Part shown: piece after piece, positions 1 through 9,092 of the stretch | How positions within the stretch are numbered: the first letter of the stretch is position 1 | How the letters are laid out: each line of letters begins with the position of its first letter | DNA from: Leptobrachium leishanense | Lineage: Eukaryota; Chordata; Amphibia; Anura; Megophryidae | Direction: 5' to 3' | Length of the DNA stretch: 64,000 bases | Assembly (NCBI GenBank): GCA_009667805.1 | Contig: CM019063.1 | Coordinates: 192,275,871-192,339,870 of the forward strand | Notes under the pieces: model-generated | The model's input: the letters and a program-made list of their open reading frames with translations, nothing else | Told to the model about the DNA's origin: nothing | The model's database searches: none | Program-made: the position numbers and the translations under genes

Positions 1-2533
1 GCTCAATTCTTCTCTCTACTACTGGAGCAGACATCTCTTCGGAGTATGATCCTTCCAGTGAAGGCATAGAACTGTAGTCATAAGATTCGGCTTCAGGAAC
101 TACAGGGATTTCAATAGTCTCGGGGACTTCCAACTGAAATTCAGGAGCTTCAGGCCTCAAATTACTTTCCCACCGTTCAGGAACCGAGATAACCTCTTCA
201 GGTTCCGGTGAGCGCATCCAGTCCACACAAAAACTCTCTTCCTCACTGTCCCTTTCGCTCTCTTCGACAACCCGGGTCTGCTGAGACCGAGTAACAGGAG
301 GCAAACGTGGAGCAGGCGGATTTGGCAGAGAAAGTTCGTCCCCAACTGGTATCCTCCCAGCCTCTCTCAAAGGTAGTAAATGATTCCGGTGCCAGTTCTT
401 AAGAGGCCCAGCCTTTCCATCCGGCCGGATTTGATACACCGGCAGACCCGGCAGTTGCTTGCAGACAATGTAGACTTGAGAACTCCATCTATCCGCTAAC
501 TTGTGCCTCGCAGCAGCACCCAAGTTCTTCAACAAAACCCTATCACCAGGTTGTAGATCCTGTATCCGAACTTTCAAGTCATAGTTCCGTTTATTCCTCT
601 GTTCCCTGTTTCCTGAGGTCAAACGGGCCTGGTCAAACGCAGAGGCCAGATTCTTTCGAAGTCTATCCACATAATTTCTATGGGAAGCTACCGACGTCTG
701 GTCCAGAGAAAGCCCAAACACCAAATCAACTGGCAGTCGAGCTTCTCTTCCAAACATAAGACGGTACGGTGAGTATCCAGTGGCATCACTTTCCGTACTG
801 TTATATGCATGTACTAGCGTAGCTATGTGACGACTCCAGCTCTGCTTTTCTGTGTTTGACAGTGTCCCCAGCATATTTAGTAACGTACGATTAAACCTTT
901 CAGGCTGAGCATCACCTTGAGGGTGATATGGTGTAGTTCGGGTCTTTTGGATTCCCAACAGTTCCAGTAGTTGCCCGACAAGCCGGCTTTCAAAGTCTCT
1001 ACCCTGATCAGAGTGTATTCTCCTTGGTAGACTGTAATGAACAAAGAACTTTTCCATCAGGACCTTCCCCACTGTCGGAGCGCGCTGATCTTTCGTGGAA
1101 AAGGCTTGGGAGTAACGTGTGAAGTGATCAGTCACTATAAGAATATTTCCCTGCCCACTAGCATCCGGCTCTAAGCACAGGAAGTCAATGCACACCAAAT
1201 CCATGGGTCCTTGACTTTGCAGATGGCTCATTGGAGCGGTTCGGGTCGGTAGGGTCTTCCTTTGAATACACCTTAGACATGAATGGCAGTAACTATCCAC
1301 TTCAGCTCTCATGCAAGGCCAATAGAACCTGTCTCGCACCAGCTTAAAAGTCCTTTCTGCGCCCAAATGTCCATGTTCATCATGTAGCGATCGCAGCACA
1401 CTCTCCCTATGTTTAGTGGGAAGGAATAACTGTTGGGTCTCTTCAGCATTGGTTGAGGGGCCCCTTCGGTAGACCACCCCATCCAACATCTTCAACCATT
1501 CCCACTCTTTGTAGACCAATCTGGCCCCATCTGGGGAATTGGTCAGCAGAATTTCCCGCTGGTTCGCAGTTAGGGCCTTTATGGTTAACGCAATTAAAGG
1601 GTCTCTGGCCTGATCAGCTTTCAGATCCTGTTTTGAAAAGGTAGGTAGACTTTCATCCCTCAATTGCGTAGGGTTGCAGTAGAACTCTGGAACAGCCGCA
1701 GCCATGACTCCTATGGCCTCCGCTTCAATCCCTCCCTTGACCCGGCGCTCTTCTCCTTGACACAAAGCTTGGACCCCGTCTGGAGTTAACTGAGTCCATT
1801 CTGTTATGTAGGGTATTCTCGACAAAGCATCAGCATCTCGATTATTCACCCCAGGGCGATACTTCAGGCTGAACCGAAACCCTGACAGAGCGGCCAACCA
1901 CCGATGTCCCGTTGCGTCCAGTTTCGCAGTAGTAAGGATGTAGGTAAGAGGATTGTTATCCGTCTTTATCACAAACTCGGCCCCATACAGATAGTCCTTT
2001 AGCTTGTCTACCACTGCCCACTTTAAGGCTAGGAACTCCAACCTGTGGGTAGGATAGTTCTTTTCAGAAGGCGTAAGGCTCTGGCTCACATACGCTACAG
2101 GCCTCAGCAATCCCCCATACTCTTGATACAGGACTCCTCCTAGACCTTCTCTGCTGGCATCCACATGTAACTCGTACGGCTTGTGAGGATCCGCATAGGC
2201 CAAGACAGGAGCTCGAGTTAAACTCTCTTTCAGCTTCGTAAAAGCACCTTCACACTGACTGGTCCACTCTCCCTGGATGGACTCTCGAGATTTCCTCGGC
2301 CCTGGAGCTGACGGATTTCGGTCGGAGACCTTGTGGCCTTCTTCTGTGCTTTCCTTCTGTAGGAGCTTGTTCAGTGGTTGAGCTATTTTTTCGAATCCTC
2401 CTACAAATCTTCGATAATAGGAACAGAACCCCAAGAAAGATCTAAGTTCAGTGACGTTGCGGGGTCTAGGCCAAGAAGCTACGGCCTCCAACTTCCGAGG
2501 ATCTGTCGAAACGCCTTCTGCTGAGACCACATG
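1..2533 (-). pseudogene. Gypsy RNase H and integrase part of pol, open to the window edge
   Basis: I followed one frame from 2533 down to position 2 and met no stop (about 844 codons). In order: the end of the reverse transcriptase thumb ([13 protein letters not shown]); RNase H with [14 protein letters not shown] and [11 protein letters not shown] carrying the acidic residues; a zinc-binding HHCC region ending in CHSCLRC near 1270-1310; the integrase core with Asp in [11 protein letters not shown] (about 1186), Asp in [10 protein letters not shown] (about 1010) and Glu in [13 protein letters not shown] (about 900); then a basic C-terminal domain and a long acidic tail. The gene continues past the window start. 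It is classed as broken because upstream stops interrupt the same frame. Confidence 0.85.
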
Positions 2534-3211
2534 TCACAGATACGTAACAGACGGTAAACAGAATTGACATTTCTCCAGAGACAGTTTCAATCCCTCTTCA
2601 TGGAGCCTCTTCAAGACCTTCTCCAAACGTTGCTCATGTTCTTCCAGAGTCTTCCCAAACACAATTATGTCATCCAGGTACACTAATACTTCGATCAGAT
2701 TCATGTCCCCGACTGTCTTCTCCATTAACCGTTGGAACGTGGCTGGAGCCCCCGTAAGGCCTTGAGGCATTCTGTTGAATTCGAAGAACCCCAGTCGACA
2801 GATGAACGCAGTCTTTTCTTTGTCTTCAGGATGCATTGGTATCTGGTGATATCCACTCCGCAGGTCTAGCACACTAAACCATTTTGCTCCAGACAAACAC
2901 TGTAAGGCATCTTCTATCCGAGGAGTAGCATATTGGTCTGGGATGGTTCTCCGATTCAGCGTGCGATAGTCTATGCATAGGCGGACAGAACCATTCTTCT
3001 TCCGGACCATTACTATTGGAGATGCATATGGACTCCTGGACTCTTGAATCACCTTGGTTCTTTGCAGTTCATTCAACTGTTCTCGTAGATCATTCAAGTC
3101 TCCCAGCGGAACTCGTCTTGACCTTTCACGAAACGGCTTGTCTTCTTGTAATCGAATGCGGTGCTCAGTACTTTTAGCTAGGCCTACGTCGAACTCATCT
3201 TTCGAGAACAA
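2534..3211 (-). pseudogene. Gypsy reverse transcriptase region of pol
   Basis: This 225-codon open segment carries the reverse transcriptase fingers and palm: SPYASPIVMVRKKNGSVRLC, FSVLDLRSGYHQIPM, the FNRMPQGLTGAPATFQRLM block and the catalytic VYLDDIIVF (YLDD box). It copies element RNA into DNA. It is bounded by TAG at 3218-3220 and by TGA at 2534-2536, which interrupts a YLxHVVS thumb motif where the family normally has Gly. The frame is unchanged across both stops. Confidence 0.88.
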
Positions 3212-3217
3212 TTCTCT

Positions 3218-4327
3218 CTACTGTAGAACTTGAGACTGAAGACGTTTCTTCCATTCAGGTGAAATGGGAGCGTCCTTGGGATAGAATCTTTCATCTGGAA
3301 TCTCTTTATCCACTCCCCCTCCTAAATCGGTAGGAGAGAGGGGCGTAGCGGACGCTACTTGCCCGATAGGCATTCGTGCTTTAAGGACTACTGGAGAATC
3401 AGACACATTGCACACGCTGACCGAGACTCTTCCTCGTGTTCTTTTCAAAGCTTTAGTGGAGATTATTTCAGGGATTACTTCTACTCCGGCTTCACTCCCA
3501 TGATTCAAATCGGTTTCCAGTACCACATAGGGACCTGGTTGCGATCCGTTCAACTTGACTGAAGCCCGGAAGCTCGCTACTTCTCCTGCTTGCAGAACCT
3601 TCTCTGTTCCTTCCAATCTCCACAGGCGCCCCACTTCAGAAGGTGCCTTCTGTTCTTCGACCATTCTCTGATAGACTAGACGTAAAATTGGGTGTACTCC
3701 TTCTGTAGAACCTTCTTCCAATACGACAGGTGTCAGGAGATGTCGCACCAAATCAGTATTCGTCCCCACTATCATGGAACTTCTGTTTGCCCCTGAAGGC
3801 CGAGGAAACACAATGGCCAACGCATCACAACCTCCGGACTGTCCGATGACTTCAGATCCGATCTCCAGCTTCACCTGTAGATACCCATCATAAGGGAGTT
3901 TCTCCGTCCCAATACCCCAGATTTCCAGATCCTTCAATTTCTGTAGAGGAATGTGCTTCAAGTGTTTCTCATAGAAGTCTCGGTAGATCAATGTCACTTG
4001 AGCCCCTGAGTCCAACAGAGCTTTAGTGTAGACTCCCTCCACTTGGATTGGCACAATAGGAGAAGGACCTATCAGCTGGTCAGGAAACTTGGTGGTGGCA
4101 CCAGGACACTTAGACCCAGTTTGTTGTACCCTGGCCTTCTTCTTGGCCCGTGTAGGTTTTGGGTGTGCATTGCTTCCCCATGACGTAGGTCCGGATGCTA
4201 AGGGAGTGACTCTTTCTGTCCTGGCAGGCTCGGCAGTTGGCCAGACTTTGGGCCCTCTCGCCCTCTTAGTCCTGGCTTGATTTTTGGAGCAGGTTTCAAC
4301 CTTCGGGCACCTAGGTTGCTCCTTCAC
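3218..4327 (-). pseudogene. Gypsy protease region of pol
   Basis: This open segment of 369 codons begins at the overlap with the gag stop. After a basic, proline-rich linker of about 100 residues comes a retropepsin-like core, ALLDSGAQVTLIYRDF, with the catalytic Asp in DSGA. Aspartic proteases of this type work as dimers and cut Gag-Pol. The segment ends at a TAG (3218-3220), and the same frame resumes directly with the reverse transcriptase, so the stop is a decay mutation, not a natural end. Confidence 0.8.
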
Positions 4328-5814
4328 TTGTGCCCTCTGGCGTTTCCCGCTGGTGAGGTGGATAACAGTCCTTCCAAGGCTTTCAAAAGCTCCTCAACTC
4401 TATTTCCTTCAGGCTTTCGGCTTTTGCATTGTGCGCGGAAATGGCCCATTTCTCCACAACTGAAACATCTCTTTTTAGAAAGCGGAGACGCAGTCACCTG
4501 CTGTGATTCGGTTGAAGGACCCTGGCTAGACGCCACAGCAACTCCGGTTGTCTGCATGTCTGTAAGGAACTTCTGCATCTCTGTCTGTGTCTCTGTCACC
4601 TTCAACAATACTCGGCACAGTTCCGCGTGCGCCTGTTGCAATTCAGCTTGAGCTTCTTGTACTTTCTTAACAGTTTTGTGCAGCTCACCATGTGCAGAGA
4701 GGTTTAGTTCTTTGCCAGCCCTCTCTGTGGATTTAAAAGCGATCAGATGCTCTTGTTCGTCCACGTCGGATCCATATGTATCCAACGAGTCACTTTCAGG
4801 CTGCAAACATTCGTTATGCCGCACAGGTTGCACGTAAGCTCTTTCTCCTCTCCTGAAGGATTTTTCTTCCAGTAAAGCCTCCTCCTCTCTGACAGCTCGG
4901 ATCAGTTCCAGGTACTTCAGTTCTTGATTACCTTCCCTGCTTCTCAGCTGCAGCATCACTGGATCTAGAGGTTGAGAGCCCCTCAGGATCTGTTTTATTT
5001 GGATCTTATCCACTTCAGCTGGTTCGGCCCCTTTCTTGAGGAGTATCTGGTGCAAAATCTTATCTAGGCGCCTCATATATTAGGTCATTCTCTCACCTTT
5101 CCACTGGTAGGTGTGTTTATACTGATATACGAGCTCTGCAGCCTTTTCCGTTCACCCAAAAACTTCCTCCAGAACATTTAAATAATCTAAAGCAGTGCAG
5201 TCTCTCTTACTCAATTTTAGGTTTCTTACAGCCTCTGACGCAGGTCCCTTTAAGCTCTCGGTGATCCTTTGCTTTTTCTGGGCTTCAGGGACGTCCCACT
5301 CATCCAGAGCCTGCATCGCCTGTTCCACCCATTCTTCGAAGGTTTCTTCTCCCGCCGGAGTTGGTACGTTTCCTGTAAAATTTCTCAACCGTCGATAACC
5401 GAAGTTAGTGTGCGGAGGGCTTGTTCTCTGACACTTAGCCAGCAAATCTCCAATAGCCACTATGAATCCAGGCCCGATCATGGCCAACGGACTGGGCGCG
5501 GGAACACGCGCGGATTCGCCACGTGGCGCACTTGGCTGAATCAGTTGGACTTCCACCTCATCGGTCAGCTTCACGCTCGCGCCCTGAAAACACACTGGAA
5601 CACCCTTTCTCCACTCAAAAAGAACATACGTGTGAGAGGTATCTGGGTTCTCTTCAATGTCCAGGATTAACCCCCGATGATCTGGCATCAGCGCGGCTAC
5701 GGCCTGGCAAATCTGATCTTTGGCCCAAGTGTCTGCAGGAATATCCATGACTATACACAATTCTAACTGACTACTGTGCTCCTCACACCACTTGGCAGCA
5801 GTGTCTGGATCCAT
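4324..5814 (-). pseudogene. PNMA-like gag of the Gypsy element, two in-frame stops
   Basis: Gag forms the capsid of the retrotransposon particle. The reading frame starts at 5814 and stays in one frame to 4324 (about 496 codons), broken by TGA at 5152-5154 and TAA at 5080-5082. Residues about 1-70 resemble the N-terminal PNMA domain (WCEEHSSQLEL, then MDIPADTW). Residues about 140-220 resemble the PNMA capsid (GEETFEEWVEQAMQALDEW, ESLKGPASEAVRNLK, LEEVFG). The C-terminal part has a charged, coiled-coil-like stretch and a CCHC zinc knuckle, CFSCGEMGHFRAQC. The gag stop at 4324-4326 overlaps the start of the pol frame, which lies at -1, consistent with frameshift expression; no classical slippery heptamer is obvious at the overlap. 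Confidence 0.85.
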
Positions 5815-5850
5815 ATTTAACCCTTTAAATGTGTTTATTCCAGAGACTGG

Positions 5851-5868
5851 ATCCCGGACGAGCCCCCA
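5851..5868 (-). promoter_or_regulatory. Primer-binding site complementary to tRNA-Pro
   Basis: Read on the minus strand these 18 nt are TGGGGGCTCGTCCGGGAT, which is the classical proline-tRNA primer-binding site also used by many gammaretroviruses. It lies 37 bp upstream of the gag start and 2 bp inside the LTR remnant at 5871, the expected spacing for an LTR retrotransposon. Confidence 0.85.
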
Positions 5869-5870
5869 CG

Positions 5871-5880
5871 TGTAGCGCTA
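5871..5880 (-). repeat. LTR remnant (about 10 bp)
   Basis: TGTAGCGCT directly follows the primer-binding site, matching the first 9 bp of the solo LTR at 6076 and of the LTR at 63870. After this the sequence switches to L2 LINE. The LTR is therefore almost entirely missing here. The LTR family ends in an inverted TGTAGCGCT/AGCGCTACA, and the AGCGCT part is a palindrome that also recurs as a direct repeat at both ends; a deletion between these would leave such a stub. The mechanism is inference. Confidence 0.6.
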
Positions 5881-6071
5881 TCTACATGCCGTGGATCCCC
5901 ATCAATTCTCCAATCTACTTCACCACCTCCCTCACACCTCATCCTTCACCTGCCCTGATGCTGCCACTAACCACTACAACACCACACTTATCTCTGCCCT
6001 AGACACGCTTGCTCCTCTTCGGTTCTGTAAGGCCCCACGCTGCCAGCTTCAGCCCTGGCACACCCTCCAGA
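5881..6071 (+). mobile_element. L2-type LINE, fragment upstream of the solo LTR
   Basis: Open frame from 5891 (NHYNTTLISALDTLAPL, then PWHTLQTR) is typical of the segment between endonuclease and reverse transcriptase in L2 ORF2. It continues beyond the solo LTR at 7116 with the next part of the same protein, so the two pieces were one insertion. Confidence 0.75.
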
Positions 6072-6075
6072 CACG

Positions 6076-7115
6076 TGTAGCGCTCACTCCCGGAGGAGCC
6101 ACTGAAATTGAACCTCGGGTCAGTCTCCCCGCACTAGGGAATAAATATACTCCAGCACCGTCGTGGATTTTATAAATTATATAGCTTACTTGAATAAATG
6201 GCATATAATGAATAACGCGGTATACGTATATATATTTACAGTACTTCGTAATGCGGGAAACGCGCAGCGGAAAAGAAATACAATGCTTCGTAATTCGAGA
6301 AACGCGCAGCGGAAAAGAGAATACAAGGCTTCGTAATTCAAGAAACGCGCAGCGGAAAAGAAGGAAAAATATATCTGTAACCCCCTTTGTGGTTGGGGAG
6401 TGAGTCCCGTACAGGTTATGTCCCAAGGATGTAGGTGTGTGTGTGTGATGGTACCCGGGTACAATATTCAACTGGCCAGTGAGAGTTATTTATGAGGTAT
6501 CTTCGACTAGTCAAGTTGGGGCCCTGTGGGTTTTGAAACAAACAGCAGCGTGCTTTCTATTTTCACAATGGCCTGGAAGGCCTCACACCCATCTGCCTGA
6601 TACTTGGTGCTCTGCTCGACCCAGGACGTCTCTCCGCTCGATTTTGACTGGGATTTTATGGGTTACCGGATCCGCTGTCTTGCTTTTCTGTAGCTGCCGC
6701 AAGATGTCCAGCTCACCGCCTGCACTCCCTGTCCGATCGATCTGCGGTGCTCCTAACTCGGGGTCTTCCAGCTCACTCGATATCAGCGTGGGTATTCTGG
6801 TGAATCACTGGGTCTTCCTCTTGTAAGGCTGAATAACCCGGTCTTTATCTCTGTCAGGCCCCAGCTGCGCTCCGGCCTGGTCACTGTCACGTTCTGCAGC
6901 ACTGTGTCTTGCTTCTCTCACTCCCTGGCGTGCTCTGCCAGCTCTCTCCACGAGGCTCAGGATGTCAGCGTCTGTGTCCCACCCACTTCCTGTGTCCGCC
7001 CGCAAAGCATGCTGGGAAATGTAGACCCAATGTTCAGCGTCTCACATTGTGCTTGTCTCCCTCCGGTGGCCAAAAACAAGTACTACACGGTAGGGGATTT
7101 AAAACCAGCGCTACA
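6076..7115. mobile_element. Solo LTR, 1040 bp, inserted in L2
   Basis: It begins TGTAGCGCTCACTCCCGG and ends AGCGCTACA, with the 4-bp direct repeat CACG on both sides (6072-6075 and 7116-7119). Flanking L2 protein sequence is continuous when it is removed, so it is a solo LTR left by recombination. AATAAA occurs near 6141. The same start occurs at 63870, with close identity over more than 80 bp. It shares its 9-bp terminus with the stub at 5871, so it probably belongs to the PNMA-like Gypsy family; that link rests on only 9 bp. Orientation was not settled. Confidence 0.8.
6243..6368. repeat. Three tandem copies of a ~43-bp unit inside the solo LTR
   Basis: Three head-to-tail copies share CTTCGTAAT followed by GAAACGCGCAGCGGAAAAGA. 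Tandem units in a U3 region often act as enhancers; here that is inference only. Confidence 0.8.
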
Positions 7116-7119
7116 CACG

Positions 7120-8876
7120 CTACCTGCAAAGATGCTCCTGCACTGCAGAGCGTGCCTGGAGGAAATCCCGCTCTGAAGCGGATTTTGTTCACTTCAAATT
7201 TATTCTTCGGTCATACACCTCTGCCCTCCACTTGGCCAAACAATCCTTCTCATCTCTTATATCTACGCTGTCCTCCAACCCTAAATGGCTCTGGTCCACC
7301 TTCAACACCCTCCTCTACCCACCTGCACCTCACCCCTCATCTGCCTTCAGCGCTCAAGACCTGGCAGATTTCTTCCTCAATAAAACTCTAACTATCAGAA
7401 GCAACATCCCAACACAAGATAGTTATCTGCCACCTCCACTCCCAGAGGTCCCCTCTGCCACCCTCTGCCGCTTCCTCCCAGCCACTGAGGAGGAAGTCAA
7501 TTCCTTATTGTCCTCCTCACATCTCACCACATGCCCGCTCGACCCCATTCCCTCACATCTAATTCCTCCCCTCATCTCCTCCCTCAGCCCTGCTCTCACA
7601 CACATCTTCAACCTATCTCTCTCCACCGGCTCCTTCCCATCTGCCTTCAAACACGCGCTAGTTACCCCTTTACTAAAGAAACCATCCCTCAATTCCAACT
7701 CTCCATCCAACTACCGTCCTGTATCCCTGCTTCCCTTCACATCTAAGCTCTTAGAAAACTAGTCTTCAACCGCCTCTCCCTCTTCCTGTCCTCCAATTCC
7801 CTACTTGACCCCCTGCAATCTGGCTTCCATCCCCTACACTCAACTGAAACTGCCCTCAAAGTCACCAACAACCTCCTAACTGCTAAAAAACACGGCCACT
7901 ATTCTATTCTTATCCTGCTTGACCTCTCGGCTGCTTTTGACACTGTTGACCACCCCCTCCTACTACGGACCCTCAACTCTCTTGGTCTCAGTGACACTGC
8001 ACTCGCTTGGGTTGACTCCTATTTGACTTGGGTTGACTCCTATTTATCCAACAGGTCCTTCTCGGTGTCCTTTGCTGGTAACTCCTCCTCTTCATTGCCT
8101 CTATCTGTTGGTGTACCTCAAGGCTCTGTCCTTGGTCCTCTGGTCTTTTCCAGCTACACCTCCTCCCTGTGCAAAATCATTAATATCCTCCCTCTAATGC
8201 CTCCCCACCTTCTGACTTCTCTATCACGGTGGAGGGTATCACCATCTCATCATCAAACCAAGTTCGCTGTCTTGGAGTTACACTTGACTCTGCTCTTTCC
8301 TTCATCCCCTACACCCAGTCGCTTTCCTCCTCCTGCCGATACCAACTGCGTAATATTTCCAGAATTCGGCCATTTCTTACCGCTGTCACCACAAAACATC
8401 TCATCCACGCCCTGGTAATCTCCCAATTTGACCATTGCAATAATCTCTTATCTGGCCTCCCTCTCTCCCCCTACAATCCATTCTGAATGCCTCCGCCAGG
8501 CTAATCCACCTCATCCGCCGCTCTGTCTCTGCCGCTCCCCTCTGTGAGTCCCTTCACTGGCTCCCCATCCACTGCAGAATTAAGTTCAAAATCCTTATCC
8601 TTACCTACAAAACCCTCACTAACTCAGCTCCCCACTAACTGTCCTCACTAATCACCAAATACACCTCAGCCCGCTCCCTAAGGTCAAACAGCGACCTGCG
8701 CCTAGCATCTCCCTGCATCACCTCTTCCCATGATAGACTGCAGGACTTCTCACGCGCAGCCCCCACTCTCTGGAACGCTCTCCCTCGTACGGTCAGACTT
8801 TCCCCTAACTTCTCTTCCTTCAAACTGTCCCTTAAAACGTTCCTATTTAGGGAAGCCTACCACCCAACTCACTGAC
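7120..8876 (+). pseudogene. L2 ORF2 reverse transcriptase, broken, active-site block deleted
   Basis: Visible blocks: WRKSRSEADF linker; [45 protein letters not shown]; and [15 protein letters not shown] near 8103-8150. Frameshifts occur near 7760 and around 8020, where GGGTTGACTCCTATTT is duplicated. Between SSLCKI and the [15 protein letters not shown] block near 8230 the segment that normally holds the catalytic FADD/YADD motif is missing. The C-terminal part ([16 protein letters not shown], then LPRTVR) ends at a stop near 8876. It cannot encode an active enzyme. Confidence 0.8.
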
Positions 8877-9092
8877 GCAACCATCAATCACTCTCACCTT
8901 GCAGTCCTCTCCTCCTGTTTCCAACCCCAACCCTTCTAGATTGTGAGTTCCTAAGGGAATAGGGCCCTCATCTCCTCCTGTACTGTTTGTCAAATGTTGT
9001 TCAATGTATTGTAACCCTGTCTATACTGTGCCTATTGTACAGCACTGCGGAATATGCTTGCACTTTATAAATAAAGAATAATAATAATAATG
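7120..9092 (+). mobile_element. L2-type LINE, 3' two thirds with A/T-rich tail
   Basis: Continuation of the L2 LINE from 5881-6071. It contains ORF2 reverse transcriptase (7120-8876), then a 3' tail with TTGTGAGTTCCTAAGGGAAT and a terminus of TTTATAAATAAAGAATAAT with AAT repeats, as is usual for L2. The 5' end of the LINE should lie beyond the Gypsy element, outside the window. Confidence 0.85.

Larger units (their letters stand above)
1..5880 (-). mobile_element. Ty3/Gypsy LTR retrotransposon with PNMA-like gag (3' end outside window)
   Basis: On the minus strand the order is primer-binding site, gag, protease, reverse transcriptase, RNase H, integrase, which is the Ty3/Gypsy order. The gag resembles the vertebrate PNMA family in both its N-terminal and capsid-like parts. 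The coding region carries stop codons at 5152-5154, 5080-5082, 3218-3220 and 2534-2536, so the copy is dead, yet the distal pol frame is open from 2533 to the window edge. The downstream LTR lies outside the window. The upstream LTR is reduced to about 10 bp at 5871-5880, after which L2 sequence begins. Confidence 0.9.

Noticed and set aside
6049..6471. Minus-strand ORF of 140 codons with repeated FPLRVSRITK peptides
   Set aside because: It is a translation of the LTR tandem repeat, not a gene.
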